A DNA stretch of 64,000 bases from WTAW01 sp964406575 (lineage in GTDB: Bacteria > Acidobacteriota > Aminicenantia > Aminicenantales > Aminicenantaceae). The notes beneath the pieces are model-generated. The model saw only the letters and a list, made by a program, of their open reading frames with translations. It was not told the DNA's origin and made no database searches. Shown here one piece after another: positions 1 through 8,417 of this stretch (position 1 is the stretch's first letter; each line of letters opens with the position of its first letter). The stretch lies in assembly GCA_964406575.1 (NCBI GenBank), contig CAYOSH010000002.1, positions 139,524-203,523 on the forward strand, in the 5' to 3' direction. The translations under genes were made by a program, and so were the position numbers.

Positions 1-186
1 GCGGCTTTGAGGATGCTTCCCGCAAAATCACCCCCTGAATCACCTTTAAAGGGGATTGACCGTGAATTATACCTGTGAGAATATGGTGTCATTCAAACGG
101 CCTTTGCGCAGTTGTTCACCTCATCCAAGGCAGCGTCGAGGTTAAGAAAAGGGAGGGGAAGGACGTTTCCTCTCCCGCCCTCCTTT

Positions 187-214
187 CTTCCCCCAAATCA
201 AAAATTGGGGGAGG
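187..214. terminator. terminator-like hairpin upstream of agmatinase
   Basis: Two 10-base arms (187-196 and 205-214) built on CCCCCAA and TTGGGGG pair, with one G-T pair, around an 8-base loop. The T-rich tail is short. It may end a transcript entering from the left edge. No other gene is recognised in bases 1-350 apart from this hairpin. Confidence 0.35.
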
Positions 215-350
215 TTTGCTCTATAAAACCATAGCTTGATTGTGCGGTTTCTTGAGAATATAATGAATATCCCGATACCTTTTGCTGATGCGCGCCGATA
301 CTAAGCTGGCAGGATAGGGCGATGGCGAACATCCTCAAACGTTCAATACA

Positions 351-485
351 ATGTCCGTAGACACCCAGATCCCAAAAATCAGGACCGATATGGAGGTCAT
401 CCCGACCTATTACCAGGGCCAGAACGCTTTGATTGTGAAGGATGTATTGGGATTGATCTCGTTGATCGTTTACAGGATAAGGTGA
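351..485 (+). pseudogene. 44-codon ORF resembling the N-terminus of an AmmeMemoRadiSam system protein B
   Basis: An ATG-started ORF of 44 codons ends at a TGA seven bases before the agmatinase ATG. Its core (IPKIRTDMEVIPTYYQGQNA, then a LIVKDVLGLI stretch) resembles from memory the small domain that precedes the Memo domain in AmmeMemoRadiSam system protein B of Acidobacteriota and relatives. The expected continuation and the Memo domain are absent. It is either a remnant of a deleted gene or a short translated leader ending at the agmatinase ribosome site. The family link is from recall; only the ORF itself is seen directly. Confidence 0.3.
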
Positions 486-491
486 GACCAA

Positions 492-1355
492 ATGAGTGAT
501 TTTGGAGGGGCCATTAAAACAAGCGATGTCTACGATATTGCCATCCTGGGCATCCCTTTTGACGGGAAATCTTCATATCTTAAGGGGCCGTCCAGAGGCC
601 CGCAGGCCATACGCGCAGCCTCTACAGGTAAGGCGATCAATGCCTGGACAGAGCAGGGGATTAACCTGGAGGAAGACGTGAGGATCGTGGACCTGGGAGA
701 TGTGGATGTTTCTGGAGATTTTTCCCGGGTCTTCGCCCATGTTGAGGAAAGAGTGGGCAAAATTTTGGAAAGGGCGGGGATACCCATTGTTCTAGGCGGG
801 GACCATTCCATAAGTGTCCCAGTGATCAGAGCAATGGCCAGGAAATACCCTGCTTTGGATATTCTCCATTTCGATGCACATCCTGACCTCTATGATGAGT
901 TTTATGGGGATCCTTTCTCACACGCATGCCCTTTCGCCAGGATACTGGCTGAGGGTTTGGTGAAGAACCTCGTCCAGGTCGGAATACGCGCCAGCACGGG
1001 CGCTCACAGGCAGATGGCCGCTGCCCATGGAGTGCGGATGATCACGATGAGCGATTGGAAGGATGATCTTAGGCTTTCCTTTGCCAATCCTCTCTACATC
1101 TCCTTTGATGTGGACGTCCTCGATCCTGCATTCGCTCCCGGAGTCTCTCACCATGAACCTGGCGGTCTTTCCACTCGCCAAGTCATCAATGTGCTCCATC
1201 GCCTGGATGCTGAGATTGTGGGAATGGACGTGGTGGAGGTCAATCCCACTCGGGATATATCGGGGATAACGGCTGCGGCTGCCGCAAAGATCGTCATGGA
1301 GGTTGCAGCGAAGATGATCAAAAGAAATCAAAAAAACCACGAGGAGGTTTCATGA
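492..1355 (+). CDS. speB: agmatinase / arginase-family ureohydrolase
   Basis: Binuclear manganese ureohydrolase, 287 residues, the normal family length. It is expected to cleave agmatine to putrescine and urea, or a related guanidino substrate. The three metal motifs are present: GGDHS (D104, H105), FDAHPD (D128, H130, D132) and FDVDVLDP (D206, D208), followed by the SHHEPGG stretch. The ATG follows an in-frame TGA nine bases upstream and has AAGGTGA at a normal distance, so the start is firm. The stop overlaps the ATG of the M64 peptidase by four bases (ATGA), which implies translational coupling of two functionally unrelated products. Arginase, formiminoglutamase or guanidinobutyrase activity cannot be excluded from motifs alone. 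Confidence 0.88.
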   Translation: MSDFGGAIKTSDVYDIAILGIPFDGKSSYLKGPSRGPQAIRAASTGKAINAWTEQGINLEEDVRIVDLGDVDVSGDFSRVFAHVEERVGKILERAGIPIVLGGDHSISVPVIRAMARKYPALDILHFDAHPDLYDEFYGDPFSHACPFARILAEGLVKNLVQVGIRASTGAHRQMAAAHGVRMITMSDWKDDLRLSFANPLYISFDVDVLDPAFAPGVSHHEPGGLSTRQVINVLHRLDAEIVGMDVVEVNPTRDISGITAAAAAKIVMEVAAKMIKRNQKNHEEVS

Positions 1356-2824
1356 AACAGACACATTTGGTTTTTATCTTGGTCCTGCTGATGTCAGGGA
1401 TCCTGTGTGCCCAAGATAAATCCGTCTTCGATGATTATTTTGTCGATAAAACGATGCGTGTGGATTATATGCACATCGGTGACGCCAAGGAAGAAACAGT
1501 AACCATCGACAGGATCTATGAACAGGGCATCTGGGCCGGAAGCAAACAAAACCTCGTCGACAGCCTTAACTATGGCCGGTATTGCATCAAGATCTATGAT
1601 TTATCTTCTGGACAGCTTCTGTTCTCTAAAGGATTTGACAGCTATTTTGGAGAGTACAAAACAACGGATCTGGCTCTCAAGGGCATCAAGCGCACATACC
1701 ATGAGAGTGTGCTCCTCCCCTATCCGAAGAGCAAAATCAAGTTTTCCTTTGAGGTGAGAGACCGAAAGAATATTCTGCATTCGCTCTTCACACAAGAGAT
1801 CAACCCTGCCTCTATGGGTATCATAAAGGAGCCGCTGGATGAGGGAGTGACCGTGTTCGAGCTTTGGAAAGGTGGAGATCCGCATGTGAAAGTGGACCTG
1901 GCTTTCATCGCAGAGGGATACACCCGCGATGAAGAAGCAAAGCTCAAGTCAGACCTTCAAAGATTCTTCGAAGTGTTCTTCCGGCACGAACCTTACAAAA
2001 GCCTTAAAAATGAATTCAATGTCTATGGCGTTTTCAAACCATCGCAGGAGAGCGGGTGTGATGAGCCCCGCCATGGCATTTTCAAGAATACCGCGTTGAA
2101 TGCCACCTTCAATTCGCTGGGTTCGGAGCGGTACCTTCTGACAGAGGACAACAAGTCTCTTCGCGATATCGCGGCGCACGTGCCCTATGACACGCTCGTC
2201 ATCATGATCAATCAGGATCGATATGGCGGGGGTGGGATCTACAACCTCTATTGCACATTTACGGTTGATAATCAGTGGCATGAATACCTTCTTGTGCACG
2301 AGTTCGGGCATTCCTTCTCTGGGCTTGCCGATGAATATTACACCTCTTCTGTGGCATACAACGAATTTTATCCTCGGGGGATCGAGCCTATGGAACCCAA
2401 TATCACAGCATTGCTCGATCCACAGAACATCAAATGGAAGACCTTTGTCACACCCGGCATAGAAATTCCTACTCCATGGGAGAAAGAAGCGTTCGACAGA
2501 ATGGATAACGAGTACCAGAAAATCCGTCAACAGATCAACGAAAAGATTGCCCGAATGAAGAGGGAAGGCGCTCCAAAAGAGGCGGTGGCCAAAGCGGAGG
2601 CTGAATCAGAACGGCTCTCCAAACAGCATGCTGATAAAATGGACGCCTACCTCGCAAAAAGTGTGTTCAAGGGAAAGGTAGGAGCTTTTGAGGGTGCCGG
2701 CTATTCCTCTGAGGGAATGTATCGACCGATGCTGGACTGTATCATGTTTTCCAAGGGAGCAAAACCCTACTGCAAAGTCTGTGAGCAGGCCATTATTAAG
2801 GTTATTCGACAATACACTGAATAG
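1352..2824 (+). CDS. secreted M64-family zinc metallopeptidase (IgA peptidase M64)
   Basis: 490-residue exported protein with a clear Sec signal peptide (residues 1-20, ending near LCAQ). An N-terminal beta-rich region precedes the catalytic domain. The zinc site is VHEFGHSFSGLADEYY with H316, E317 and H320, the HExxH pattern plus LADEY typical of family M64. Near residues 375-440 there is a charged, probably coiled insertion (KIRQQINEKIARMKREG). Known M64 enzymes cleave IgA, but the domain is common in Bacteroidota and Acidobacteriota with other substrates. Expected location is periplasm, cell surface or outside. The gene overlaps agmatinase by four bases and is followed 72 bases later by another secreted peptidase on the same strand, which suggests an operon for peptide breakdown. 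Confidence 0.85.
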   Translation: MKQTHLVFILVLLMSGILCAQDKSVFDDYFVDKTMRVDYMHIGDAKEETVTIDRIYEQGIWAGSKQNLVDSLNYGRYCIKIYDLSSGQLLFSKGFDSYFGEYKTTDLALKGIKRTYHESVLLPYPKSKIKFSFEVRDRKNILHSLFTQEINPASMGIIKEPLDEGVTVFELWKGGDPHVKVDLAFIAEGYTRDEEAKLKSDLQRFFEVFFRHEPYKSLKNEFNVYGVFKPSQESGCDEPRHGIFKNTALNATFNSLGSERYLLTEDNKSLRDIAAHVPYDTLVIMINQDRYGGGGIYNLYCTFTVDNQWHEYLLVHEFGHSFSGLADEYYTSSVAYNEFYPRGIEPMEPNITALLDPQNIKWKTFVTPGIEIPTPWEKEAFDRMDNEYQKIRQQINEKIARMKREGAPKEAVAKAEAESERLSKQHADKMDAYLAKSVFKGKVGAFEGAGYSSEGMYRPMLDCIMFSKGAKPYCKVCEQAIIKVIRQYTE

Positions 2825-2896
2825 TCTTGTTGAATAGAGCTTGGCAGCCTTAGGATGATCCATTGCCTGATGGTTTCCTCATAAAGGAGTTAGAGA

Positions 2897-4141
2897 ATGG
2901 TGAAGGAAAGGTGTTTTATAAGGCTGGTTGTTATCTGTTGTGTTTGCGTTGGCGGCTTGTTCGGCGACAGCGATGACTCTCTCTTTAAACATGAAGTGGC
3001 AAAGTCTCCTCTGACTCGAGCGGTCTTCGTTTTTTTAGAATCAAACAGGGAAAAAGTAATCGAGGAATGGATCCGTCTTACAGAAATCCCCTCGCCGTCA
3101 GGGCATGAAGAGAAAAGGGCCGAATACATGTGGACGCAGTTCCAGGATGCGGGATTGGAAGATGTCCACAGAGATGAATTTGGGAATGTGATCGGGCTTT
3201 GGAAGGGAGAGTCCGGCGGAAAGAAGATCCTTCTGTCCGCCCATATGGATACTGTATTTCAAGATGTCTGGGAGATCAAGGTGAGGAGAGAAGCCAATGT
3301 TCTCAAGGCTCCGGGTATAGGTGATGACACCGCCAGTCTGATCAACCTTCTCTGGTCCGTACGGGCATTAAAACACGCAGGTTTTCAACCCCAAAACACC
3401 TATTATTTTCTAGCCACGACCGGCGAGGAAATTGGCTTTGTTGGAATGGAGAAATTTCTCGATAAAATAGAGGAGTCGTTTGATCTCGTACTGGCTTTGG
3501 ATGGAGATCTGGGCAAAGTGCATTACGGAGCCCTGGGTTTCGGGGGAGGCCGGATCACTTTCAGGGGTCCGGGAGCCCATACAATGCAGAGTCGCGGAGT
3601 GCCTGATCCGAATCTTGCGGTGGCCAAAGCGATCGATCAGATTTACAATATCCCCTTGCTGTCAGAACCCATTGAGAAATGGACAGTCATTAACATCGGT
3701 ATGATCGGTGGCGGGAAAGTCAGTAACGCCGTCTCCCAGGAATCCTTTTTTTCTGTGGACCTCCGTTCTGCCGATCAGTCCGAACTCGAGAGGGTACAAG
3801 CGGAAATTGTCCGCATCTGCCAGGATGTCTCGAGCGCAGTCGGGGTGGAGGTGGAGTTGAACCTGAATGACCGCTCAAGAGCCTATCAAATACCCAATGC
3901 GCGGAAGTCCTTTCTGGTCAAAACAGTTCTCGATATTCTTGACTATCTTGATGTCAAGGACGTTGAGGCAGACCCTTTGGGTTCCACCGAGGCGAATGTG
4001 GGGATAGCGAGAGGCATTCTCTCTGTCAATCTCGGAAGAACCTACGGCCGGTACAAGCACAGCTTGAGAGAAGAAGCGGATATTGACGGTCTATTTCTTG
4101 CAATGAAACAAATCCTTTTTCTGATGATCTGCCTCGATTGA
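2897..4141 (+). CDS. secreted M20-family metallopeptidase (peptidase T-like)
   Basis: 414-residue dinuclear zinc exopeptidase with a Sec signal peptide (about residues 1-24). Metal and catalytic motifs are SAHMDT (H116, D118), GIGDDTAS (D143/D144, bridging position) and TTGEEIG (E177 general base, E178 ligand). The GAHTMQSRGVPDPN region marks the dimerisation domain around residues 230-245, and a late STEANVG segment follows. This points to the aminotripeptidase / M20B branch rather than a carboxypeptidase, although the exact substrate is unknown. The ATG lies behind AAAGGAGTTAGAG, a good ribosome site. Export of an M20 enzyme, together with the M64 gene before it, suggests extracytoplasmic peptide processing. 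Confidence 0.85.
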   Translation: MVKERCFIRLVVICCVCVGGLFGDSDDSLFKHEVAKSPLTRAVFVFLESNREKVIEEWIRLTEIPSPSGHEEKRAEYMWTQFQDAGLEDVHRDEFGNVIGLWKGESGGKKILLSAHMDTVFQDVWEIKVRREANVLKAPGIGDDTASLINLLWSVRALKHAGFQPQNTYYFLATTGEEIGFVGMEKFLDKIEESFDLVLALDGDLGKVHYGALGFGGGRITFRGPGAHTMQSRGVPDPNLAVAKAIDQIYNIPLLSEPIEKWTVINIGMIGGGKVSNAVSQESFFSVDLRSADQSELERVQAEIVRICQDVSSAVGVEVELNLNDRSRAYQIPNARKSFLVKTVLDILDYLDVKDVEADPLGSTEANVGIARGILSVNLGRTYGRYKHSLREEADIDGLFLAMKQILFLMICLD

Positions 4142-4321
4142 TCCTCCCTAGAAAAACGGGGATTTCTGACCAAAACATGCACTGTTTTGAATCGCTTTGG
4201 GCATCATTGATTCTTTCAGTTTGCCAGATGATATTCCTGGCATTCCGTTTCTGCTGGGATGGCGTTTAGTCGCCACAGAATCGCGCTGCCATAGATTTGT
4301 GGAGTTGGCATAAGATAGGGG

Positions 4322-4780
4322 TCAGATCAGCTTTACGATTTTTTCAAGCCCGTGTGAATCGAAAGTGGAAAAGGCGTCGCGCGTTTGGCTGTCCACGTCC
4401 AGTACGCCCCAGGCGGTCCCTTTTTTATCCAGAAGGGGCACCACGATCTCAGCCTTGGATCGGCTGTCACACGCGATGTGGCCCGGGAACTTATGAACAT
4501 CTGGAACGATGATCGTCTCCTTCTTGCGAAGGCTGGACCAGCAGACTCCCTTTCCGCGCTCCAAAACTTGACAGGCTAGAGGACCTTGGTAAGGCCCTAC
4601 GATCAGATCATCGTTCGTCAGGATGTAGAAACCCGTCCAGAAATAATGGGGCATTTTGTGGTGGAGAAGGGATGCAATGGTCGCCATTCGGGCAATTCTG
4701 TTGTCCGTTCTCTGGAGGAGTGATTGCAGTTGGGCATAAATCCTATCATATCTGTCTGTGAGGGTGTTTTGGCGGATCAT
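4322..4780 (-). CDS. msrC: GAF-domain free methionine-(R)-sulfoxide reductase
   Basis: 152-residue single GAF-domain protein. It has the fRMsr signature: GPYQGPLAC (C70), GKGVCW (C80) and GHIACDSRSKAEIVVP (C104), the three cysteines of the resolving and catalytic relay, followed by GVLDVDS. It is expected to reduce free Met-R-sulfoxide in the cytoplasm with thioredoxin. Length and motif order match the family. The gene is monocistronic and convergent with the M20 gene; its 5' side carries two tandem copies of the 13-mer ATTAATAAGATAC (4801-4826), AT-rich DNA where its promoter should lie. Confidence 0.85.
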   Translation of the reverse strand: MIRQNTLTDRYDRIYAQLQSLLQRTDNRIARMATIASLLHHKMPHYFWTGFYILTNDDLIVGPYQGPLACQVLERGKGVCWSSLRKKETIIVPDVHKFPGHIACDSRSKAEIVVPLLDKKGTAWGVLDVDSQTRDAFSTFDSHGLEKIVKLI

Positions 4781-5561
4781 AGATCACCTCCGGTTTCTCT
4801 ATTAATAAGATACATTAATAAGATACGATGTCCAGGAATGTAACACTGCCCCTTCCCCGAGTCAATATTTAATCCTGTTGCATAAACATCCCTGAATCCG
4901 TGACCGTATGAACACACGTTTCGTTATGGAGTGTCCCAATTGAGTGATGGAGAAAACAGTCTCATCGAGCACATTTTTTTATTTTCTTTGAATTGGGGAC
5001 GAAATATCCCCTTTTTCTTGTCAAAATACTAAGAATTTAACTGATATGAGAATTTATGTTGTATAAAAGAGGGGGGGAAGTGCGGGCTGTTGTCAGCAAA
5101 AGGGGGGTTGATGATGGGAACCAAAAAAGGTGGGGGCTCTCTCCAGCCCGCAAAAAAAGAGCCATTTTCATTATAGCAAAAAAAATACAATTGTAAAGAA
5201 TAATTTTAAAAAAATTATAATTTTTAAATTTTATTAAAATATATCTTTTAAAACTTCGTTCCTTTATCTTGTAAAGGTTCAATCCATGCGCGTTTTTGAG
5301 GAGGATATTTGGGAAGAGAAGGCTCTGTTCTGTGATCTCCTTCAAAAAAAAAGAACAGTTGTAAGATCGAGTTCTGGGAGTCAGAGATTGTCTTGTTGTG
5401 GCGATAATGATGCGCTGTACAGGATTTTTTAGAGAAATATCTTGACATTATCCCTGTTTTTTATAAAAATCGTCACAAGACCGATTCAATCGGCTCATAG
5501 ATCTCTTTTGAAGCGGATTGCGTAACGAGTAAAGCTATTAAATTTTTTGGAGGTAAAATAA
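4781..5561. other. 780-bp AT-rich intergenic region
   Basis: No convincing gene. It contains the 13-bp tandem duplication at 4801-4826, long A/T runs (5161-5250) and a promoter-like stretch at 5431-5470 before the small gene at 5562. An ORF on the minus strand (5037-5345) has low-complexity composition and no recognisable family, so it is not called. Confidence 0.5.
5431..5469 (+). promoter_or_regulatory. candidate promoter of the 65-residue gene, shared motif with 8362
   Basis: AGAGAAATATCTTGACATT contains a perfect -35 box (TTGACA, 5442-5447) followed after 16 bases by TAAAAA (5464-5469); TATAAA at 5462 is closer than usual. The 19-mer recurs with one change at 8362-8380, upstream of the lipoprotein gene. 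Confidence 0.4.
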
Positions 5562-5759
5562 ATGGCATACGAATTCACAAATTCAAAAGGTGTGAAGTAT
5601 TATCTCCATTTTAAGGATGTAAACCTAAAAGGGGGGAGACAGCAAAGAATTTACTTTTTTGCCCGGGATGTCAGAGCGGGTTCCCTGAATGCCGTCCCCG
5701 ACGGTTACAAAGTGATGGAAACCCAAAGAACAGGGATGCCCATCCTGAAAAAGAAATAG
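5562..5759 (+). CDS. conserved small hypothetical protein (65 aa)
   Basis: A 65-residue basic soluble protein beginning MAYEFTNSKGVKYYLHFKDV and ending in a KRTG-like RTGMPILKKK tail. From memory, short proteins with the pattern EFTNSKG..YYLH, GG.Q.IYFFARD and a C-terminal PILKKK occur in diverse bacteria as uncharacterised conserved proteins; no function is known to me. The ribosome site (TTGGAGGTAAAATAAATG) is very good and an own promoter and terminator flank it, so it is a real single-gene unit, probably well expressed. No signal peptide or membrane segment. Confidence 0.8.
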   Translation: MAYEFTNSKGVKYYLHFKDVNLKGGRQQRIYFFARDVRAGSLNAVPDGYKVMETQRTGMPILKKK

Positions 5760-5775
5760 TCATCTCCGGATGTGA

Positions 5776-5805
5776 GGGAGCAGCCTCTGGATTGAGGCTG
5801 CTCCC
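5776..5805 (+). terminator. strong hairpin terminator after the 65-residue gene
   Basis: A perfect 12-bp stem (GGGAGCAGCCTC with GAGGCTGCTCCC) closes a 6-base loop, starting 17 bases after the stop codon. The T tract is interrupted (CATTATTTCTTT), so termination is probable rather than certain. Confidence 0.75.
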
Positions 5806-6047
5806 CCGATCATTATTTCTTTACTGAAGTCTAGCCGCGCTTTTTTCTACTTCTTTACCTCTAAAAGTGTGTTGGGTGGTGTCTTTGTTTGCCTGGTTTT
5901 TCCCAATTTCATCTGATGGCCTCCGACTTTCTCCGATCATTCCAGGGAGGGGTTTCGTGTTTTTTGATTTGAAGTGTGCAGGGGCCACATGTCCTTTATA
6001 GGCTACAAAAAGCAACCAAAGATTTCTACTTTTCAGGGTGAGCAGGC

Positions 6048-6062
6048 TGGCATATTTTTTGC
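6048..6062 (+). promoter_or_regulatory. sigma54 (-24/-12) promoter of the FecR-domain gene
   Basis: TGGCAT-N5-TTGC, followed by A, matches the sigma54 consensus TGGCAC-N5-TTGC with exact spacing. The predicted start of transcription is about base 6074, with AAAGGAGG and the ATG at 6090 directly behind. No inverted repeat like those at 38797 or 43431 was found upstream. Confidence 0.6.
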
Positions 6063-6089
6063 ATTAGTGAATAGCGGAAAGGAGGAAGA

Positions 6090-8264
6090 ATGAGAAAGCT
6101 ACTGTTTTTTTTCACAGGTATTTTGCTTTGCCTTTCCCTCTTCGTCTATTCAGATAATGCTGCTGATTACTATGACTATAGCTTGGCGCGGATGAGTTAT
6201 GTTACAGGTGACGTGTTCATCGAGAGAGCCTCTGATTTGGGCTTCGAGCAGGGAACAGTCAATCTGCCCGTGGCCGAGAATGATAAGCTCGGCACCAGAG
6301 ATGGAAGGGCAGAAATCCATTTTGGCAGGAAAAACTACCTGAGGATCGATAGCAATACACAGGTCGATTTTGCCGCTTTGCCCAAAAGAGGGGATGACCG
6401 GACCACGCTCAATCTGCTCTCAGGCAATATCTATTTGAGAGTGAATTTTTTGGGTCGAGAGAAGGATTTTGCAATCAATACACCCGATGCTTCTTTCTAT
6501 ATCCTCGAAGAGGGGCTTTACGGATTGAGGGTTGTGGAAAACAGCGAGACAGAAATTTGGGTTGTAGAGGGTGCTGCCGAAGCTGCGGGCGAAGGAGGCT
6601 CAGTCCTTGTGAAGTCCGAAGAAAGACTGGTGGCAGCGAATGGTTTCTTTCGTTCTGGTCCAGAATATATGTATGCCAGTTATAGCGACAGTTTTGCTGA
6701 CTGGAATCGTTCTCGGGATGATCTTCTCAACCGGCCTGTTCAGCGGACATATCTTCCCGCTGAACTCAATGAATATGAATCAGAACTTGCTTCTAGTGGA
6801 GATTGGGTCAATGAGAGCTCGTACGGGTATGTCTGGGTGCCACGAGTTTACCATCACACCTGGCGGCCCTATTATTATGGGAGATGGCTGTGGTACCCGG
6901 CCTGTGGCTGGACCTGGGTTCCCTACGCCAGCTGGGGATGGTGTGTCAGCCATTACGGCCGATGGCACTGGCGGTTTGGCTTGGGGTGGTACTGGATCCC
7001 GACTTGTTCTTGGGGCCCTGCATGGGTTCACTGGTACTCTGGATACAACTACCTCGCGTGGTGTCCGGTCAGCTATTATGGCTATCCTGTTGTCGTTCAG
7101 TACAACACTTTTTATGGGCGTTGGAGAGACCGCTACTACCCCGTAGATTCAAGAGCTCTGACAGTCATCCATAAGAATCAGCTTCAAGCACCTCGGATAT
7201 CGAAAGTGGCCCTGTCGCAGAACCACGCAAGCCGTTTGGGAAAAATATCTCTCACAGCCAGTCAACCGAGTGTGAGAGCCGTTCCCCAAAGGAGCGGACT
7301 GATAAGTCAGAGAGCATCCAAGGTTCTTGCCAGGTCGAATATACGGAACGTTGGCAAACGTTATTCCTCAACACCAGATATCCGGTCCGCGTCACAAGGC
7401 CACACGTCGAGAATCACAGGTTCTCCCACGCAATCCTCGGTCTTAAGGTCAGGAGAGTCCGGGAATTCGCAAAAGCCTATCGGCCGAACTTCAACAGCAT
7501 CCTCCAGGACTGCAGTTTCTTCAAAATCAGAAAGGACGCCGACACCGGGGGCGTTTCGTTCGTCGACATCCTCTGAGAGCACGCGTGCGAGGACTGCCAT
7601 CAAGACATATCCCTCAAGGCCCATATCCTCTGTCCGGTCCCGATCCTCCATGGGATCAGGTCGGACATCCAGGTCTTCTGTCGCGTATCCTTCTCGAACG
7701 GATATAAAAGACTCAGTGAGGTCAAACCATCCAAAAGCCTATCAGTACAGCGACTCCTCCTCGAGTAAGACCTATCAGTCAAGGATTCAGTACTCATCGA
7801 GTTCACGCTCGAGCTCGCCCTCCGTTAAAGGCTATCCGTCACGGTCGTCCTATTCGTCTCGCAGGTCCTCTACAGAGGAGAGCAACACCTCTTTGTCCCC
7901 GGCAAGAAAAGACTATAGCTCGCCCTATTCACCCCGCACACGCTCAGGTTACAGCACTTCATCTCGTTATGGGCCATCTTCCTCCCGGACAATGCGATCA
8001 TCGTCTTCGTACAGGTCATCATCTTCGTACAGGTCCTCACCCCCGAGCTCCTCAAGAGAGACCATCTCGTCCTCCAGGTCCTCCTCTCCATCCCGCAGCT
8101 CGAAGAGTTACACAAGGAGCAGCCGGTCTTCGTCCACATACCGATCGTCCCCGAGCAGGGTCTCCTCACCGCGCACGTCTTCCTCAAATAAAAGCCAAAG
8201 CTCGGGCAGTGCAAAATCCAGCCGGCGTGTGTCATCGAGTTCTTCCAGAGGCAAAAGGAAATAA
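6090..8264 (+). CDS. secreted FecR-domain protein with Trp/Tyr-rich region and Ser/Arg-rich tail
   Basis: 724-residue exported protein. Residues 1-21 form a Sec signal peptide. A FecR-like beta domain (about 35-190) contains LSYVTGDVFIERAS-type and YLRV segments. Residues 240-330 are extraordinarily rich in W, Y, G and H, with repeats such as YGRWLWYP, YGRWHW and GWYWIP, as in DUF6600-type proteins. From about 370 to the end the protein is low-complexity Ser/Arg/Pro, with short repeats including a duplicated 18-base unit near 7995-8031 coding SSSYRS. The tail is very basic and probably disordered. FecR here is unlikely to be a sigma-factor regulator, since no membrane span follows; surface or matrix binding is a guess. 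Flanked by its own sigma54-type promoter. Confidence 0.75.
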   Translation: MRKLLFFFTGILLCLSLFVYSDNAADYYDYSLARMSYVTGDVFIERASDLGFEQGTVNLPVAENDKLGTRDGRAEIHFGRKNYLRIDSNTQVDFAALPKRGDDRTTLNLLSGNIYLRVNFLGREKDFAINTPDASFYILEEGLYGLRVVENSETEIWVVEGAAEAAGEGGSVLVKSEERLVAANGFFRSGPEYMYASYSDSFADWNRSRDDLLNRPVQRTYLPAELNEYESELASSGDWVNESSYGYVWVPRVYHHTWRPYYYGRWLWYPACGWTWVPYASWGWCVSHYGRWHWRFGLGWYWIPTCSWGPAWVHWYSGYNYLAWCPVSYYGYPVVVQYNTFYGRWRDRYYPVDSRALTVIHKNQLQAPRISKVALSQNHASRLGKISLTASQPSVRAVPQRSGLISQRASKVLARSNIRNVGKRYSSTPDIRSASQGHTSRITGSPTQSSVLRSGESGNSQKPIGRTSTASSRTAVSSKSERTPTPGAFRSSTSSESTRARTAIKTYPSRPISSVRSRSSMGSGRTSRSSVAYPSRTDIKDSVRSNHPKAYQYSDSSSSKTYQSRIQYSSSSRSSSPSVKGYPSRSSYSSRRSSTEESNTSLSPARKDYSSPYSPRTRSGYSTSSRYGPSSSRTMRSSSSYRSSSSYRSSPPSSSRETISSSRSSSPSRSSKSYTRSSRSSSTYRSSPSRVSSPRTSSSNKSQSSGSAKSSRRVSSSSSRGKRK

Positions 8265-8361
8265 ACAGACAGGTTAATTTTCTGCTTTACATTTCATGCC
8301 TTCAATGGTATAAAGTATCCTGCTTAAAGGAACGAGACGTGTCTCTTTTTCCGGTGTATTA

Positions 8362-8380
8362 AGAGAAATGTCTTGACATT
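8362..8380 (+). promoter_or_regulatory. repeat of the 5431 promoter motif
   Basis: AGAGAAATGTCTTGACATT differs by one base from 5431-5449 and contains TTGACA, but no good -10 box follows at the right distance. It may be an operator or alternative promoter element of the lipoprotein gene. Confidence 0.3.
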
Positions 8381-8417
8381 TCTTTCGAGAGAGAGATGTC
8401 AATTGGAGGTATGACTC

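Noticed and set aside
198..491. 97-residue minus-strand ORF before agmatinase
   Set aside because: It lies over the 44-codon plus-strand ORF and the agmatinase leader, has no recognisable domain, and begins beside the agmatinase start; probably a shadow.
4801..4826. Tandem 13-mers as an origin of replication or iteron
   Set aside because: Only two units, no DnaA boxes or replication genes nearby.
5037..5345. 102-residue minus-strand ORF in the AT-rich region
   Set aside because: Low-complexity sequence of A/T-rich DNA, no ribosome site or family.
7965..8060. Short tandem repeats as a CRISPR-like or mobile array
   Set aside because: They are coding repeats of the Ser/Arg-rich tail (two 18-base units) in one reading frame, without spacers.
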